From contig CM056999.1 of NCBI GenBank assembly GCA_029891345.1, positions 26,509,418 to 26,573,417 of the forward strand: a stretch of DNA of 64,000 nucleotides. The letters are read 5' to 3'. The DNA comes from Dryococelus australis (Eukaryota > Arthropoda > Insecta > Phasmatodea > Phasmatidae). Position 1 is the stretch's first letter, and each line of letters begins with the position of its first letter. A program made the position numbers and the translations under genes. Below are positions 11,756 to 24,471 of the stretch, in pieces. Below the pieces are notes generated by a model. It did no database searches. It saw only the letters and a program-made list of their open reading frames with translations, and was not told the DNA's origin.

Positions 11756-13103
11756 CATTATTTAGGTCAGCTTTATGACGTTTTAAAAATGCCTGAATTA
11801 ACGATAATTCTTACGGTTACGTTACAGTAACCTATTTGTTTTCTACGACGTAGCACATTACACGTAATGCAAGTTAATATTTTGCCGCGACTGTGTTAAA
11901 CACTGTTACAACTGCGGAGTAATGAACTGTAGTATTTAACTTTTTTGTTATTGATATGTCTTGGGTTATTTCTTTAAAAGGACGGCCTCAGTTCGAATAA
12001 CGAAGGAATAGCCAGTTCAACGAAAAAGGGACGTTAAAATCAAGCACGCAATTCGTGTCGCTCATTTTTGTAATAGAAACTTAAAATATAGCAGTGAACA
12101 TGCACACAAATAAGCCTACCGTAACTTTTATTCCGCTCATATTTATATGTATTGCTACTTACTGTGTATTAGGTTTATTGAAATTTATTGGGAATGGGCT
12201 TGATTATGTTGACTGGTGGTAAATCACGTTACACGGCTGTGTTTCAAGTACCAACCAGGGCAAAGGTACAACGTTGTGATAAATGAACAGACGTGGATGT
12301 AAATAAATAACTTCGTCATAAAAACAGTTCACATATACAACGTATAAATAGTTAATATCAAATATTTGAAATCACGCACATAAAGGGCCAGCGTATAGAC
12401 CACGATGCACAAAGGCACGCCATTTCACAGACGCAATGATTAACGAAACACACATCACAGTATATTGATTACTGCCGTGGAAACACAGATTTATCACAAC
12501 ATCGTAACTTACCTAGGTAGGTTTAGTAAACACAACGTCTACAACATGATGTGGAAAATTTGAAGTATTTTTCGGAGTAAGTATAATATACGCTACGTTT
12601 GGTAAAACAGCAACACGCCATGTCATGGCTCGCCACGTCTGCCAACTTCACTTTGTTTCTGCCCCGCCATCATATCTAAATATATTAAAATAAGTATTCA
12701 AACATTAAAATCTCGTTTCAATTGTAAAATACAAATAAAAAAATCATCATTTTGCTATGAAATATGCTTCAATTGAAAACATGTACAATTATTTTCACGT
12801 ACTAGCGAAGCGAAACTTCCCGAGTGTGAAAGAGACAAAGACAAAGACAGAGCGCCAGGCCTCGCTCAGCAGACAATTGCTTCAGAGTTGATCTCGTTCG
12901 ATAAAACAACACCGTACCATTACGGCCTACTCACGATATTTTCCGCTGTTATTTTAAACTGTAAAAATGAGATATGTTGCCATCGGGGCTACCTAAATAT
13001 TTAAATATTTAATTTACAAATTGTGTAATAAAAAACCAGGTTACAATTATATTTTAACTATGAAATATTTCTTACCGGCCCGTTGCCAACACGTTACTGC
13101 TCT
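11756..13103. other. Non-coding stretch
   Basis: No coding signal. GTTGTGATAAAT at about 12,278 is mirrored by ATTTATCACAA at about 12,490, which might mark the ends of a worn 230-base inverted-repeat element. The evidence is too thin to call. Confidence 0.35.
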
Positions 13104-13126
13104 CGCTGTTTTAGAGTCTAAAACAG
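13104..13126. repeat. Perfect 11-base palindrome
   Basis: GCTGTTTTAGA and TCTAAAACAGC flank a single G. The right arm is also the first conserved word of the repeat shared with 6725, so the palindrome sits on that element's left border. Confidence 0.6.
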
Positions 13127-14490
13127 CAATACTCCTTTGGTGACTGCTGCTGGAAGTACCTGCTTCTAAAAACGGATCTCGCCCCTCATCAGCAGGAACT
13201 GGTCATGCTTGGCCGCCTACTGTTGTCGCCAAGACTCGCGGCGGCTCTTAACGTAGGGAAAGGGGGGGGGGGAGGGTGAGGAAGGCTCAAGTCAAGGGGT
13301 GTTAGGGGTTTATGAAGAAAGTGGCCATGCCTCCGCGCCGTGCTACCTGCCGTACAAAACACATTGCCCCTCGTTCCTCGCAGTAGTGACGGACTGTGAA
13401 CAATGGCGAGTAGCACGCGGCCCAAGAGGTATAAACAAGTTATACACAGCAAGGAAAGAGAAGTCATCAGGGGTTAATTGTTGTAGAAATTGTGTTGTAG
13501 AAACTAATAAGAAAGAAGTACGATATGTTTCTCAAGACAACTCTTAAGTTTTCGTATAAAATAATCTGTGGCTGAAACTGTTTCTGAAAGCACCCTTTTT
13601 AGCCATTCTTACATCAAGAAGTAATTCTTGGGGTTTGATTAATTAAAACAAGGTGCTTGGAAGCCATTACAAAATATCCAACTGTTTTGGATCATGTATT
13701 TTGTACCAAACCCTTGTAATGCACTTCATGCGCCAGCCAATAGGAGCCCTTATTACATATGCAATGTAATGAATTTGTGTTAACTTTTATGTCACTTTGA
13801 CAGATGAAGATAAATACCTCACGTAACAAAATCAAAGGCAAAGTTTATTTTCTTGACTGAACTGTTATGCTTTTAAAATATTGCACCAACAGTAAAGAGT
13901 CATCCGTGAATTTTCAGTAATATGCAAGTATTATTTTCAGTCAAACAACTCATTCAAAAGATTTTATTTAAAAATTGTAAATTTGACGCAGCAGGGTGGC
14001 TGCAAGGAACAGGGGTCTCTTGCGACGAAACAATAAGCAAAGTTACTCTCATTGAATTTCTTGAAAAACATCGACCAAGAGAGAAAATATTCGCTGTTGA
14101 CAGGGTATTCCATCAACATGGCCATACTGTACTTAGATTGCCCACTTATATGTGCGATTTCAATGCCACAGAACTAGCCTGGGCAAATATTAAACGCCAT
14201 AACACAGATATTTCATTGCAAGTCTTACAGATGCTAACAACAGAGGCCGTAAAAGTCGTAACAAAGGAAGACTGGGTGGTAAATTGCAGACACGTTGAAG
14301 GAATTGAAGAAGAGTACTGGAAGAACGACTGCCTCATTGAGTTAACAGTACATGAATTCTTAATCAAACTGGACAGTGACAGTAACGACACAGATAATGA
14401 AAGCGAAAAAAAAATTCACACAATGATAGCTGCAGTGAGCAATAAATTTTTAGTGGATGTGATAGCGACATCTCTTGCTTAGCTTAGCCG
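13119..14490 (+). mobile_element. DDE-transposase-bearing DNA element, copy 1
   Basis: This block is homologous over most of its length to 62,682-64,000, and its first 100 bases to 6725-6824. It contains a G-rich tract (13,261-13,272) and a transposase C-terminal frame (13,922-14,482). Compared with copy 2 it lacks about 270 bases near 13,500, where copy 2 keeps a possible helix-turn-helix exon. The left end is set by the shared border and the right end is only a guess. No terminal inverted repeat was recognised. Confidence 0.6.
13922..14482 (+). CDS. Transposase C-terminal fragment (Tc1/IS630-like DDE)
   Basis: 186 codons. Residues 59-87 read as VDRVFHQHGHTVLRLP followed by CDFNATELAW. This matches the HGHEVLRLPPYHCDLNPIELIW signature of a multi-copy insect transposase family related to Tc1/IS630 (DDE_3-like). 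The Glu in ATEL (residue 84) would be the third catalytic acid. The catalytic first and second Asp lie in upstream parts that are absent here, so this cannot be an active enzyme alone. The tail carries an acidic LDSDSNDTDNESE stretch typical of the family. The bases just before codon 8 (TATTATTTTCAG) look like a 3' splice site, so the ATG may lie in an old intron, with the exon starting at about 13,940. The copy at 63,575 is about 97% identical by eye. Confidence 0.65.
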   Translation: MQVLFSVKQLIQKILFKNCKFDAAGWLQGTGVSCDETISKVTLIEFLEKHRPREKIFAVDRVFHQHGHTVLRLPTYMCDFNATELAWANIKRHNTDISLQVLQMLTTEAVKVVTKEDWVVNCRHVEGIEEEYWKNDCLIELTVHEFLIKLDSDSNDTDNESEKKIHTMIAAVSNKFLVDVIATSLA

Positions 14491-15332
14491 TTGTAAATAT
14501 TGAAATTAGATAATATCTTACTGATACATGTACTCTACACTGTCAAAAATTTGTTTTGCTTGATCACTTTTTAATTAGTGATCTAAGAATGGTTTTACTT
14601 TTCCCTAAGCTTCCTCAACAACAGTTAATAAGCATTTTTGACACTGTTATGTTTAGACATAGGTATCCGTAGTATGTATTGTCAGTTTGTAAAATTTTTC
14701 ATTGTACTTACATACAATATTTTTCTTTTATTTTGATTTATACTATTACATAAACTGTTTTTGCCGAAGCAACTGGTATCATGAGTGTTACATGGTGCCA
14801 TTTTACGAATTAATAGGTTTAATTATGAATACTTGTAAATAAGTAAATTTAAACTCAACATTTCAGTATAATTTCCCTTATTTTGACGTTTTGTTCCCCA
14901 CGCCATGATTTTGGTATCACTGGTTATTATCATAGTTACTGTTTACTATAACATTATATGCTCACATCTTGTTCTGTAATAATTGGTACCTCAGTATTTT
15001 TCATTAGTATGCTAATGTCACATCATAATCATGGGTCGTTTATTGTTAAGTATTATTACCATATCCTAAAAATATACTATCAAACTGTTTTCAATAGTTG
15101 ATTACTTTGGTGGTTGTTAAATGATTATGCCAATGCAATTTTTAAATTTTGAGTTTTGGAGCCTAATGATTTCTTTGTTTTTATTCATCTTCGTTTGTCT
15201 ATTCAATCTATGGTGAGTAATTTTAAAGATGTCTTATATAACACTTGAAAATTAGTGTTGTTAACTATTCATGTTATTAAATTATTTTCATTGGTTTGAC
15301 TTCTGGAAGCTGCTACTTGAAAAAAAGTATTA
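14483..15332. other. AT-rich non-coding stretch
   Basis: Probably includes the 3' part of the element to the left. No domain, repeat or inverted end was recognised. Confidence 0.4.
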
Positions 15333-15605
15333 GTTCACAAACGTTATCGCGGCATGTCGAGGGCCGCGATTGAGACAGTGCCAGAGCGTTCGCCTGCCAC
15401 CACTGCGATCCGAGTTCGGTTCCTGGCTATGTAAACTGGCATTTTTGCATGTGGCAATACTGGTTGGTGGGTTATCTCGGATGTGTCCCGACATTACGTT
15501 CAGGCGCTGCTCCATGTCCGTCAAAATTCATCCATACCTTATTGGCTCTGAAGACCTCTTATGCAAAGACTCGTTTAGATATATCTATCTATCAATCAAT
15601 TAATC
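15333..15605 (+). mobile_element. tRNA-derived SINE
   Basis: A tRNA-like head has an A-box-like AGTGCCAGAGCG (about 15,377) and a B-box-like GAGTTCGGTTCC (15,412-15,423), separated by roughly 35 bases as in Pol III promoters. An unrelated body follows, and then a TATCTATCAATCAATTAATC simple tail near 15,580-15,605. The anticodon region is not a functional tRNA. Confidence 0.65.
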
Positions 15606-16030
15606 ATTGTGTGTCATAATACTTTATAATCAGTCAGTTCACGTTACCAAATTATAGATTTACAGCGGTTTTTAAGATTTGTGCATTGAAATGTGTGCAT
15701 ATTTGCTGTACTTTAGTGGTAGAAAAGGCAAACATTTACTTAACTGCGCCAGTAAAAAATAAGGATAAAATAAACAAATCACATATAGTAAGATTGCTTG
15801 AAACTTTAAGTCAGTTAAATTTTGGAAACTTAAAGATTTTAATTATATGTAGACTAAATTCCGCTTTTTTTGAATATTCTACTAACTCTGGCGAACAAAT
15901 AAGTTAAATAACTTCGTAAAGATATGTCTATTGATTGTATCATCAACCCCTGCAAATTATATTTTCGCACAAATGTCTCGCTTACTGGTTTTTAATCTTA
16001 ATGCGTAGTTTAAATAAAATCATGCAAATA
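15606..16030. other. Non-coding stretch, nothing recognised
   Basis: AT-rich. A 73-codon frame at 15,686-15,907 has no recognisable character. Confidence 0.45.
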
Positions 16031-16034
16031 CAGT
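16031..16034. other. Target-site duplication, left
   Basis: CAGT directly before the first LTR. The same four bases follow the second LTR at 24,009-24,012. Confidence 0.75.
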
Positions 16035-16510
16035 TGTTGCGGTGCGGCAAACCGTTGGCTTGGCGATAACATGAAACAACCGCCAACGTAAAGAGGGCGA
16101 GGTCGTGAGGGCGAGGCGTCGCCGAGCTAGTTATGAGTATAGATCCGACAACATGGATACAGCCACCATATTTAAGGAGCGCACAGCGGACGAGGAAGAT
16201 GGACAAGCTCCAAGGGTTCGAACCGCCGTAAACGCAGAGTCTTCAGCCTACGGCATCACTGCAGGTAAAGCTGTTTCAATAGGATGCGACGTAAGGACTC
16301 GGCTAGATTCCGCGGCCATTGGTATTATTGCTAAATAATGTAGAAGCTTGCAGCAATGTAAAGTAGTAGTTATAATGTGTTGTACGAATCTTAATGTAAG
16401 AGATATTTATGGTCAAATATAAATGACGGAATGACTTTAATGTGTGTTTTACCTTGAGTATACGACCTCCCAAACAGCTTGTGCGATAGCCCATCAGGCT
16501 AACCACGACA
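16035..16510 (+). repeat. 5' LTR
   Basis: 476 bases, TGTTGCGGTGCGG to ...AACCACGACA. It shares GGCGAGGCGTCGCCGAGCTA, AGATATTTATGGTC and TACGACCTCCCAAACAGCTT with the 3' copy. It is about 65 bases shorter than the 3' copy. Confidence 0.85.
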
Positions 16511-19500
16511 TTGGGGGAGACTAGGGCCTTCCCACCTCTTTTGGCGTGCAAATCTCTGCCAAACTCCGTTACAGAATTTTCATAAATTGTTTAAATATTG
16601 AAAAGATTAAATTTTAAAATATTGTTGCGAGGGATAAATTATTAACCACGTCCCCCTAACTTAACTAGAGTACCCCTCCCACCCACGCGAAATGATATAA
16701 TGCTATTCTGTTGCAAAATAAATAAAGTTTAAACTATATTAATTCACATAGTGTAAAACCAGTGACTACAGTGAAAAGTAACAGGATGCCATGAAGACAG
16801 ATATTAAAGCCTCTGTGTGGAAAGTACGTGTATGTAACAGTTTAGAGTGTTATATTGCTAATGTAAATAGTATCATCGTTAGATTAAAACGAGAGCTGAA
16901 GTATAAGTCCATATAGAAATTAATGTACAGAAAATAGTGTTAAATGTGTAAATATTAACAGTACGTGAAAAGTGGTAGAAATAGTAAATGCGACTAGCAT
17001 TTAAGCCTGCCAGATGTTAGGTTCACCAGAGGTCACGTGACACCGCAGCAACATGAGCTTTTGAAACTCGGCAAGGTCAGCGCAATGCAAGCTGTTTGTA
17101 CGTGTGAGTAGTACGCACTGGAGGGGAAAGCGTCATGGCAGACTCATTTTCTTAACACATTCCCCTTCAGGCATCAGACATTCTGGAAATTCATTTTCAT
17201 ACTAATATCGGGCACACATGAGGTCAAACACATGGTTCGTTTAACGTAGAAACACATTGGGCACATATCGGCTTCAATAAGGCCTTGATATATGTATATT
17301 GCTATACTGTACTGTGGAGGAGCTCCCAGGCAGTGTAAGTGTTCGATTGCGCTGGGATTTTAACTGTGGATCCGAAACATATGTGGTCATGCAGTGTGCC
17401 ACCGAGGGCACTGCAACTATGACTCAATGCGTCAAACTCTGCGCAGCACAGAGACAGTGTGCTTGCTTCCCGGTAATCCCTGAAATGTCAATAAGTTTAG
17501 CCAATTGAGAAGACGTTTAGAAGATAGGGTATGATATGTAAATAGTTTTCTATGTTACGGCAGATGCTAAACTAAACCGTTAGATGAAAAGATAGTTTAC
17601 GTAAATATTTTCTATGATTAACTAGAATAAGCGTATGTAAATAATTTTATGTCCAACTAGAATAAACGTATGTAATTAATTAACTATGTTAAGCTATAGT
17701 ATAAGTATTAAGGTAAGCACTAATTAAGTAATTTTAAGTGTAAACAGCGCACACAAAGGGCAGTATCAAGATATAAGTAAAGCATTATAAATTGCACGTA
17801 AATATTTTAGGTAATGGTACAGTAGAGCATAAATAACAAAATTGTATATTTTATTATATAAATTATATATTATAATTAAATAATTATAAATAATATTAAA
17901 TATTCGTTACAATATAAATCTTAAGGTGACAGTAAATTGTACAATGTCCATTAACGAGAGTGAGTTTAAAAATTAAAAAATATAAATATTAAGAAATGTA
18001 TCTCGTGAAGTAAATTATGAAGTATGCATTTGTAAAGCTACGATAATTTTAATGAGAGAAATAAGACAGTTCTATTCGAACTGAAATGAAAGAAAGTGCT
18101 TATTTAGAAATTTTATTTGTAGAAAGTTAATTAAAGTATCTATTGTGCTATTTTGCGAAAGGAAAATAATTCAGCAGTGAAGTTGTGTATTGGAGATGGG
18201 AGCACAAAAGAAAATCACAATATTTTATGCAACATTTTTATATCGGTCAGAGGAAGGACAGAACAAAGTACGAAATTATTAAATTTAAGTAAATAAATAG
18301 AAAATTGTATATTGCCCACATGTTGAACATAGTGAAGTGATGATAAGAAGTGGTTAAAATAACGTAAGTCATTAAGTTAAATTTGTTATACAGTTATACA
18401 CAGTTATAAGGTATATTTAAAAATAGGGTTTAATAAAAGTGCATTCTCGCAAGCCAGAGCGGATGTAAGACGTGCAAAGAAACACGTCAAGGATGCGGTA
18501 ATGCGAGGCGTCCTGCATTGCGTGCTTAAACAACAATTCACGGCCTAACTTCCCCCCCCCCCCCCCCCCCATCAAGGTCAAGTCGTCAGCACTCTTCACG
18601 CTGTCCAAGCGCGGGGAATGTTCAACACGCCAGAGACCGTGTCAACATGGCTGTCCGTACGATACAGAGTTTAAATGTACTCACGCTTGTTGCTATACTA
18701 ATTTAATGAGAAAATCGTGATGACATGGAAAGTAATTATTGAATGTAAAGGGCATTTACGAAAACGGTGATAAAGCTTGAGACACACCCTACCCTTCTCC
18801 CCATGTCGAGCGAATCCATGTTTGCACACGTAAGTTACCACATTCCAATAGTTAGACAGGAGGTGAAAATCATTCTCGCGAGAGAGCGCGAGAGCTGACG
18901 GCATAGCCAACCGTGCATAATCGCCCACGGACAGTGTTCGCACACGAGTGGCACTCACAGGCTCAGACGGGACTCGGACCAGATATGGAGATGGAGCCTA
19001 CACATTCCCTGGTTGTCGAGGAGTTTCCAAACAGGGGGATTAGAGAGATGAGAGAATATATCCCCCGCTAGCCTATAGAGGAGCGTCTTGGTAACGAGGG
19101 TGTTATAGAGAACTGTGGATTTCACTGTGGTCCACCCCATGCGACACAGTAGAATTCCTACTATGGTTAGTGTATAGTAGACTCCGTATGTGTATCATGA
19201 GAGCACATTGCATGGACCTCCTGTAGCTAACCGAATTAGAGTAAATTCCCCGAACACATATATAATGAGCGAAGCACAAGTGTTGTGATATGTTGTGATA
19301 CATTGTAATATATTGACAATACGGACTATCATAAGCCAGCAGTGCTATTATAAGGGTGTGACACTAATGAATTGAGATTAATACGACAGTGAGCTGTATG
19401 TTGTTACTTAAGGTCAACATAGTTTCTACAAAGAGTGCAAATTTCTATCAAAACAATCAATGTGTATAATAGTTTGCTTCTTCTATAGTGAATATTATCA

Positions 19501-22500
19501 GAATAATAATTCAGAGAGAAAGGACTATACAATAGTATAATTGCGTATAATTGTTGCGTAATTATAAATCACTAGCGGACCCGACAGACGTTGTCCTGTA
19601 CATATGTCTTAAATTTATTAAAAAAACATTTTGTAGTGGACCGAATTGTGAATTTAAACCATTCTCGAATCCACTTGAACACACACAAAAAATTTCATCA
19701 AAATCGGTTCAGCCGTTTAGGAGGAGTTCAATGACATACACACGCACAGAAGAATTATATATATAAAGATATGTTATGATAGCACAGTATTAAGTTAATT
19801 GTATTTTAAGAGCAATAAATGTTCCAAGTTTTACTAAATCACGTAAATTAAATTAATAAATAAACGCACATAGCATGTAAATAACGCAAGGGCATGGAGT
19901 TTTATGCACCTTAAACGCAAAAAAATAGGCCCTAATAATTAACTTTGAAGTGAAACTATATAAATAATATTTTATATTATAAACAATTAGCGGGACACTT
20001 GTAAAAAAAATAAATAAATAAGACGTCTTTGGATAAGAACTTGAGAGCAGAAAAGTGCCTGTGTCCTGGGAACGTACAAAGTATGTATATTTGTAAATTG
20101 TAATAAAAATTGGAAATAAGTTAGCAGAATAATATACTGTAAATATGTATTAGTAATTGAAAGAATGTAATTATGAGTAGGCCTAAGTATGTATACATCA
20201 CAGTATTAAATACATATCATTAGTATAATTAATGAAAGTAGGTAACCTCCGCACACACAGAGAGCAAAATTTAAAGAAAACAGAAAGCAAAATTAGAATA
20301 AGAAATTGCATAAAATGGAATAAAAGTAACAATTATTTAAGTAAGAAAAATAATGCAAACGGTACAAATTAGAGACAAAAAGTAGAAAATTGGCTGGGTA
20401 AGCAAATAAGTTACTAAATGTAGGAAGTTAAGGATAGTAAATCTGCAAGTTAGTAAATAGAATTATAGCCAGAAATATGTAGAGTAAAGTAATGAGTGCT
20501 GTTAAGTGGATAAAAGAATAGTAAATTACATACTTTTATGCGTGTTTTAAGTGGAGTATAATTTTAAGTTAAATCAGAGCATTTAAAGGTATAAGTAGTA
20601 AATTAAAGTAAACTGTCTGCGTACGTCAATTTCAAAGTATGCAAAAGAAGTTACAAGCTGCAAAATAAAGGAATTTAGTGCCACGCCAGGCAATAGTATA
20701 TAAAATAATTAAAATTAGATGGTTATATTTAGTGCCTTACAGCAGAGAGAAATTGAGTAAGACAATTGCGGCGTTAAACAAGCTGTATAATTAAGTAATT
20801 AGAATGTGCATTTAGTATCAGATTTTAAAGACGTGCATTTTTGCTGTAGTAAAATCTCCGCAGGAAAGCGACGCTTGAGATGCTCAAGGCCGCAAGTACG
20901 CGTGGCCCGCTCACCTCCTCCTCACATCCGTGCGATTCAGCATTTCCGCATCGCGCAAGGCCAGCGGCGTATTGACGAAAAGCGTCTCCGCGAAGGCTAC
21001 AATGTAAACAAACACAGGTTAGATGTAATATAGAAAAGTATGTATAATTGCAGTGCAGAATTAGTACATAAGACTTATATAGTAGAGAATTTTCGCAACC
21101 TAAAGTGTAAATAGATGTTAATATATTGTTAATGATCAATATATAATGGTGTAAATAAAGCAGCCGCACACAGAAAATAATACGAGGGTATTCAGGAATA
21201 ATGTAAATTACATTATTTAGGTGTAATGTGCATGAAAGTATATAGGAGATTAGTTACAAAATAGTATTTCATAGATAAGGCAGAATTGTAATACATTAGA
21301 GCAGTAAGGAATAGAACAGCACATCAATTAGTGGATATGTTATAACAGTGTAACTAAGCATAATGAAAGTGTTCTAATTAATAACAAGTATAGCAGCTAT
21401 AAAGAAAAATTAAGATTGTAAAAGTAGCACAAAATATTCAGGCAGCATGAAAGTGTTACAGGCAGGCCATACACAGTAACAGAGATTCCATCATGACGCC
21501 AGCATAAGACGGGGAAAACTAATTCAGAGCACTGCGCGCCAATGGGAGCCGCGCAGCAGACGGAACACGTCACGTCGACGGCGCCATCAACCATGGCAGC
21601 GCGGCGCGGCGCAGCGAGAAATGCCGCGAGGCGCAGCGAGCTGCCAGAGCGCGCGGCGAAAGGTAACAAGGCAACATTAGGTAAAAAGTCTCCAGTTTTA
21701 CACCTCACTAACATAACATTGAAATACATCTGAATCCAGATTCACAGACAAATACACACCACAAACAGCTAACAGTGCGCGCGTAATATATTCAACAATG
21801 TTGCTGCAAATTAAATATAAGTGAGTTCGAAATGTTAAATTTCAGAAAAATAAGCGCTTTAAATTAGTTAAAAAGAGAAATTGCATACATTTAATGTGTA
21901 TTTAAAATAAGTAGAAGTATGCTGCATTCTACTTAAAGTTTGAGAACTGATGTAAGAGTATTACATATGAATTAATAATAATGTCCAGTTAAAATACTGA
22001 ATTAAATAGATAAATGAATAGTATGATAAAGCAAATAAATAGCAATATATATTTACTTAACTCGAATCAGTTTCATTGTCAATAATTATAATGTGTATTT
22101 CAATGAAGTTTTATGTAAAAAAGTTTTAAAAGGAGAATGAAGAAACACATTCATAAATATTCACAAATTACAAAGTTTTCAGACTTCAAGAATAACAGGT
22201 TGTTTAAGGCCCATGAATTCCATTTAATACTAAAGTATTAACTTTATATGAGTGCAAACAAAACTTCATTTATTATTGCAATATATTTTCTTACAGGAAA
22301 CCAAAAGCATTTTTTTGGTCAAAGTTGCAATTAAGAGATTCAGTATACACATAGAGTGAAACCTAATTGTCGCATTATGCTAAGGTTTCAAAGCTTACTA
22401 CAAAAGAATTTATATTATTTAAATATTCATAATAATATTGAGAGCTTAGAGTAAGGTGCAATTCATTTAATCCTTCCCTAGTACCGAGGCGTAATGGGGG

Positions 22501-23468
22501 ACAATATTTGAATAATTTAAATTTAACATTGAGTTAACTTTTAAGTTAGAAGAAATTATGTCTCGAAACGCAATTCCATCTAATCCCAAATTAAAAACAC
22601 AGCGCCAAATGTAGTACCTAGTAAGTTAGTAATCAGACAACAAGGGCGTAGTAATTATTGTTGTGTAATTAATATTGGTACTGATGTCTATGTTTAAAAA
22701 TTAATTTATTCGCGTGTACATGTAGCACAAGTTCACAAACGTACTTGTAAAGTGTTTAAAATATTAATCAATTCTTTATTTGAGCATCAGAATTTTAATT
22801 TTAATAACATTTGTTCAAATGTATAGGTATTACAAATATATTTCATTTTAAAACATGTAACATTAAACTTCATTTTTAAAACTATTTGCAAAGGATAGGA
22901 TAAACAAAATAGGATAAACTTTTAACATGTTATTTTGTTAAGTAAAGGATTGTTGTTTCACAACCATTTTTAATGTTATATTAATTTTACTCGTACAATT
23001 GCAAGCGAAGGCTTATTAGGTAGACTTAGGACCTCAAGAAAAATTGGCATGACGGTACTGCCATCTTGCGACAGCCGCGGCAACTGCGGGGGAGACTGTA
23101 CACCACTTACATACAACAAGTTCACGACCAGGAGCACAGTCAAGCACATTCATTCACCAGTACGCAGACAAGGAGTAGTATATCGGAACCGTAGTCCAAA
23201 TAAAACTTTCGAGGTCATAGCTACAATCAAGAAAGAAGGCAGGGCAGTTCCTTTAACCGACTATCCCTGCTTCGTTCTACTTTCCTTCCAACAATTTCCC
23301 ACCATAGCGAAGACGATTCTTCAACCAATCTTATTCCTGCTGCCAGGAAGCAGACGAAGGATCCCCGGATCTTCCTAACAGCTTCACTGCTCCATAAAAT
23401 AAATTATCTATCAACCACAAACCACTCCACAAGATGCGAACATCACGCTTGTTAGAACAGGAGGGCAA
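16511..23468 (+). other. Interior of the LTR element, non-coding
   Basis: Long A-rich tracts with many short GTAAGTAAAT-like words. Two GC-rich islands lie at about 20,860-21,000 and 21,470-21,660, and there is a run of 19 C at 18,552-18,570. Only short frames exist and none shows a retroelement domain. Confidence 0.65.
19571..19770 (+). repeat. RTE-like LINE/SINE tail nested in the LTR element
   Basis: It begins ACTAGCGGACCCGACAGACG and carries TTCATCAAAATCGGTTCAGC near 19,686, then a TATATATAAAGAT tail. These words are typical of insect RTE-type 3' ends and their SINE partners. It must have inserted after the LTR element or been carried within it. Confidence 0.55.
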
Positions 23469-24008
23469 TGTTGCGGTGCGGCCAAGCCTTTGGCTTAGCG
23501 ATAACATGAAACAACCACCAACGTAAAGAAGGCGAGGTCGCGAGGGCGAGGCGTCGCCGAGCTAGTTATGAAATCAGATCCGACAACAAGGATACAGCCT
23601 CCATATTTAAGGAGCGCACAGCGGTGGGCTCGAGGTCTTACGTCACCACGCCGCCGACGAGAAAGATGGAGCAGCTCCAGGGGTTCGAACCTCCGTAAAC
23701 GCAGAGCCTACAGTCTACGATATCACTGCAGGTAAAGCCGTTTCAGTAGGATGTGATGTAGGGACTCTTAGCTAGATTCCACGGTCGTTGGTATCATTTC
23801 TAAATAATGTAGAAGCTTGCAGAGTCAGATAACTTATACGCTCCTCCGGCGCAATGTAAAGTAGTAGTTATAATGTGTTGTATGAATCTTAATGTAAGAG
23901 ATATTTATGGTCAAATATAAATGACGGAATGACTTTAATGTGTGTTTTACCATGAATATACGACCTCCCAAACAGCTTGTCCGATAGCACATCAGGCTAA
24001 TCACAACA
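23469..24008 (+). repeat. 3' LTR
   Basis: 540 bases, TGTTGCGGTGCGGCC to ...ATCACAACA. It has two stretches of roughly 30 bases absent from the 5' copy (near 23,622-23,655 and 23,822-23,850). Confidence 0.85.
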
Positions 24009-24012
24009 CAGT
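24009..24012. other. Target-site duplication, right
   Basis: CAGT, matching 16,031-16,034. Confidence 0.75.
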
Positions 24013-24471
24013 GAAACGACTTTATTTATGTTAAATTGCTTTTTTTTTTTTGGTAGCACTTGATACTAAATAACATATTTGTGCCAAACTCAGCAAAATA
24101 TGACTTATTCATTTCTAGGACTGACTATGATATTAATGTTGTCCGCACTCACCTTTGTAATAATTTCGTTTTCATGCCAATACAATTTTTAAAGATGTGT
24201 AGCTGAAAAAAATTATACATCCACGCTATGCACGGGGCTTAAACCCAGAACATGTTGTACTGTACGCTGGTGCGCAACAAACAATGCTACAAACTCTTCT
24301 GTTTGAAGTGGTCAGTGGAATGTTTGCAGGATGAATAGTGCGTCGTTCAACGGTACACTTTGCGGTCAAAGGTAGGGACGCGACAGACTAAACCTATGGG
24401 CAGTCGAGGGGAACGAGAGGTGAACTAGGACTAGGGAGTCCAGCCCTCACAATGTTTGATGCTAACAGTAC
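24013..24471. other. Non-coding stretch
   Basis: A T10 tract and a moderately GC-rich patch (24,340-24,460). Nothing identifiable. Confidence 0.4.

Larger units (their letters stand above)
16035..24008 (+). mobile_element. LTR retrotransposon lacking coding domains (LARD-like fossil)
   Basis: Two direct LTRs (16,035-16,510 and 23,469-24,008) flank a 6.96 kb interior, and CAGT flanks the whole. The LTRs start TGTTGCGG and end ACA. No gag, protease, reverse transcriptase or integrase signature is visible in the interior. The plus strand of the interior is strongly A-rich compared with T, as is common in retroelement sense RNA. A purine-rich GAACAGGAGGGCAA precedes the second LTR (polypurine tract), and TTGGGGGAGAC follows the first (possible primer-binding site). 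The LTRs differ by roughly 35-40 substitutions plus two indels by eye (about 8%), so the insertion is old. This resembles large non-autonomous derivatives (LARDs). The superfamily is unassigned, and the TGTTGCGG start recalls BEL/Pao. Confidence 0.8.

Noticed and set aside
12274-12513. Small inverted-repeat element
   Set aside because: Only 11-12 matching bases at each end and no target duplication.
21542-21733. Ala/Arg-rich 63-codon frame
   Set aside because: A product of GCG-rich composition in a GC island of the LTR element.
23049-23378. 109-codon frame just before the 3' LTR
   Set aside because: No retroelement or host domain recognised. The position alone is not evidence.
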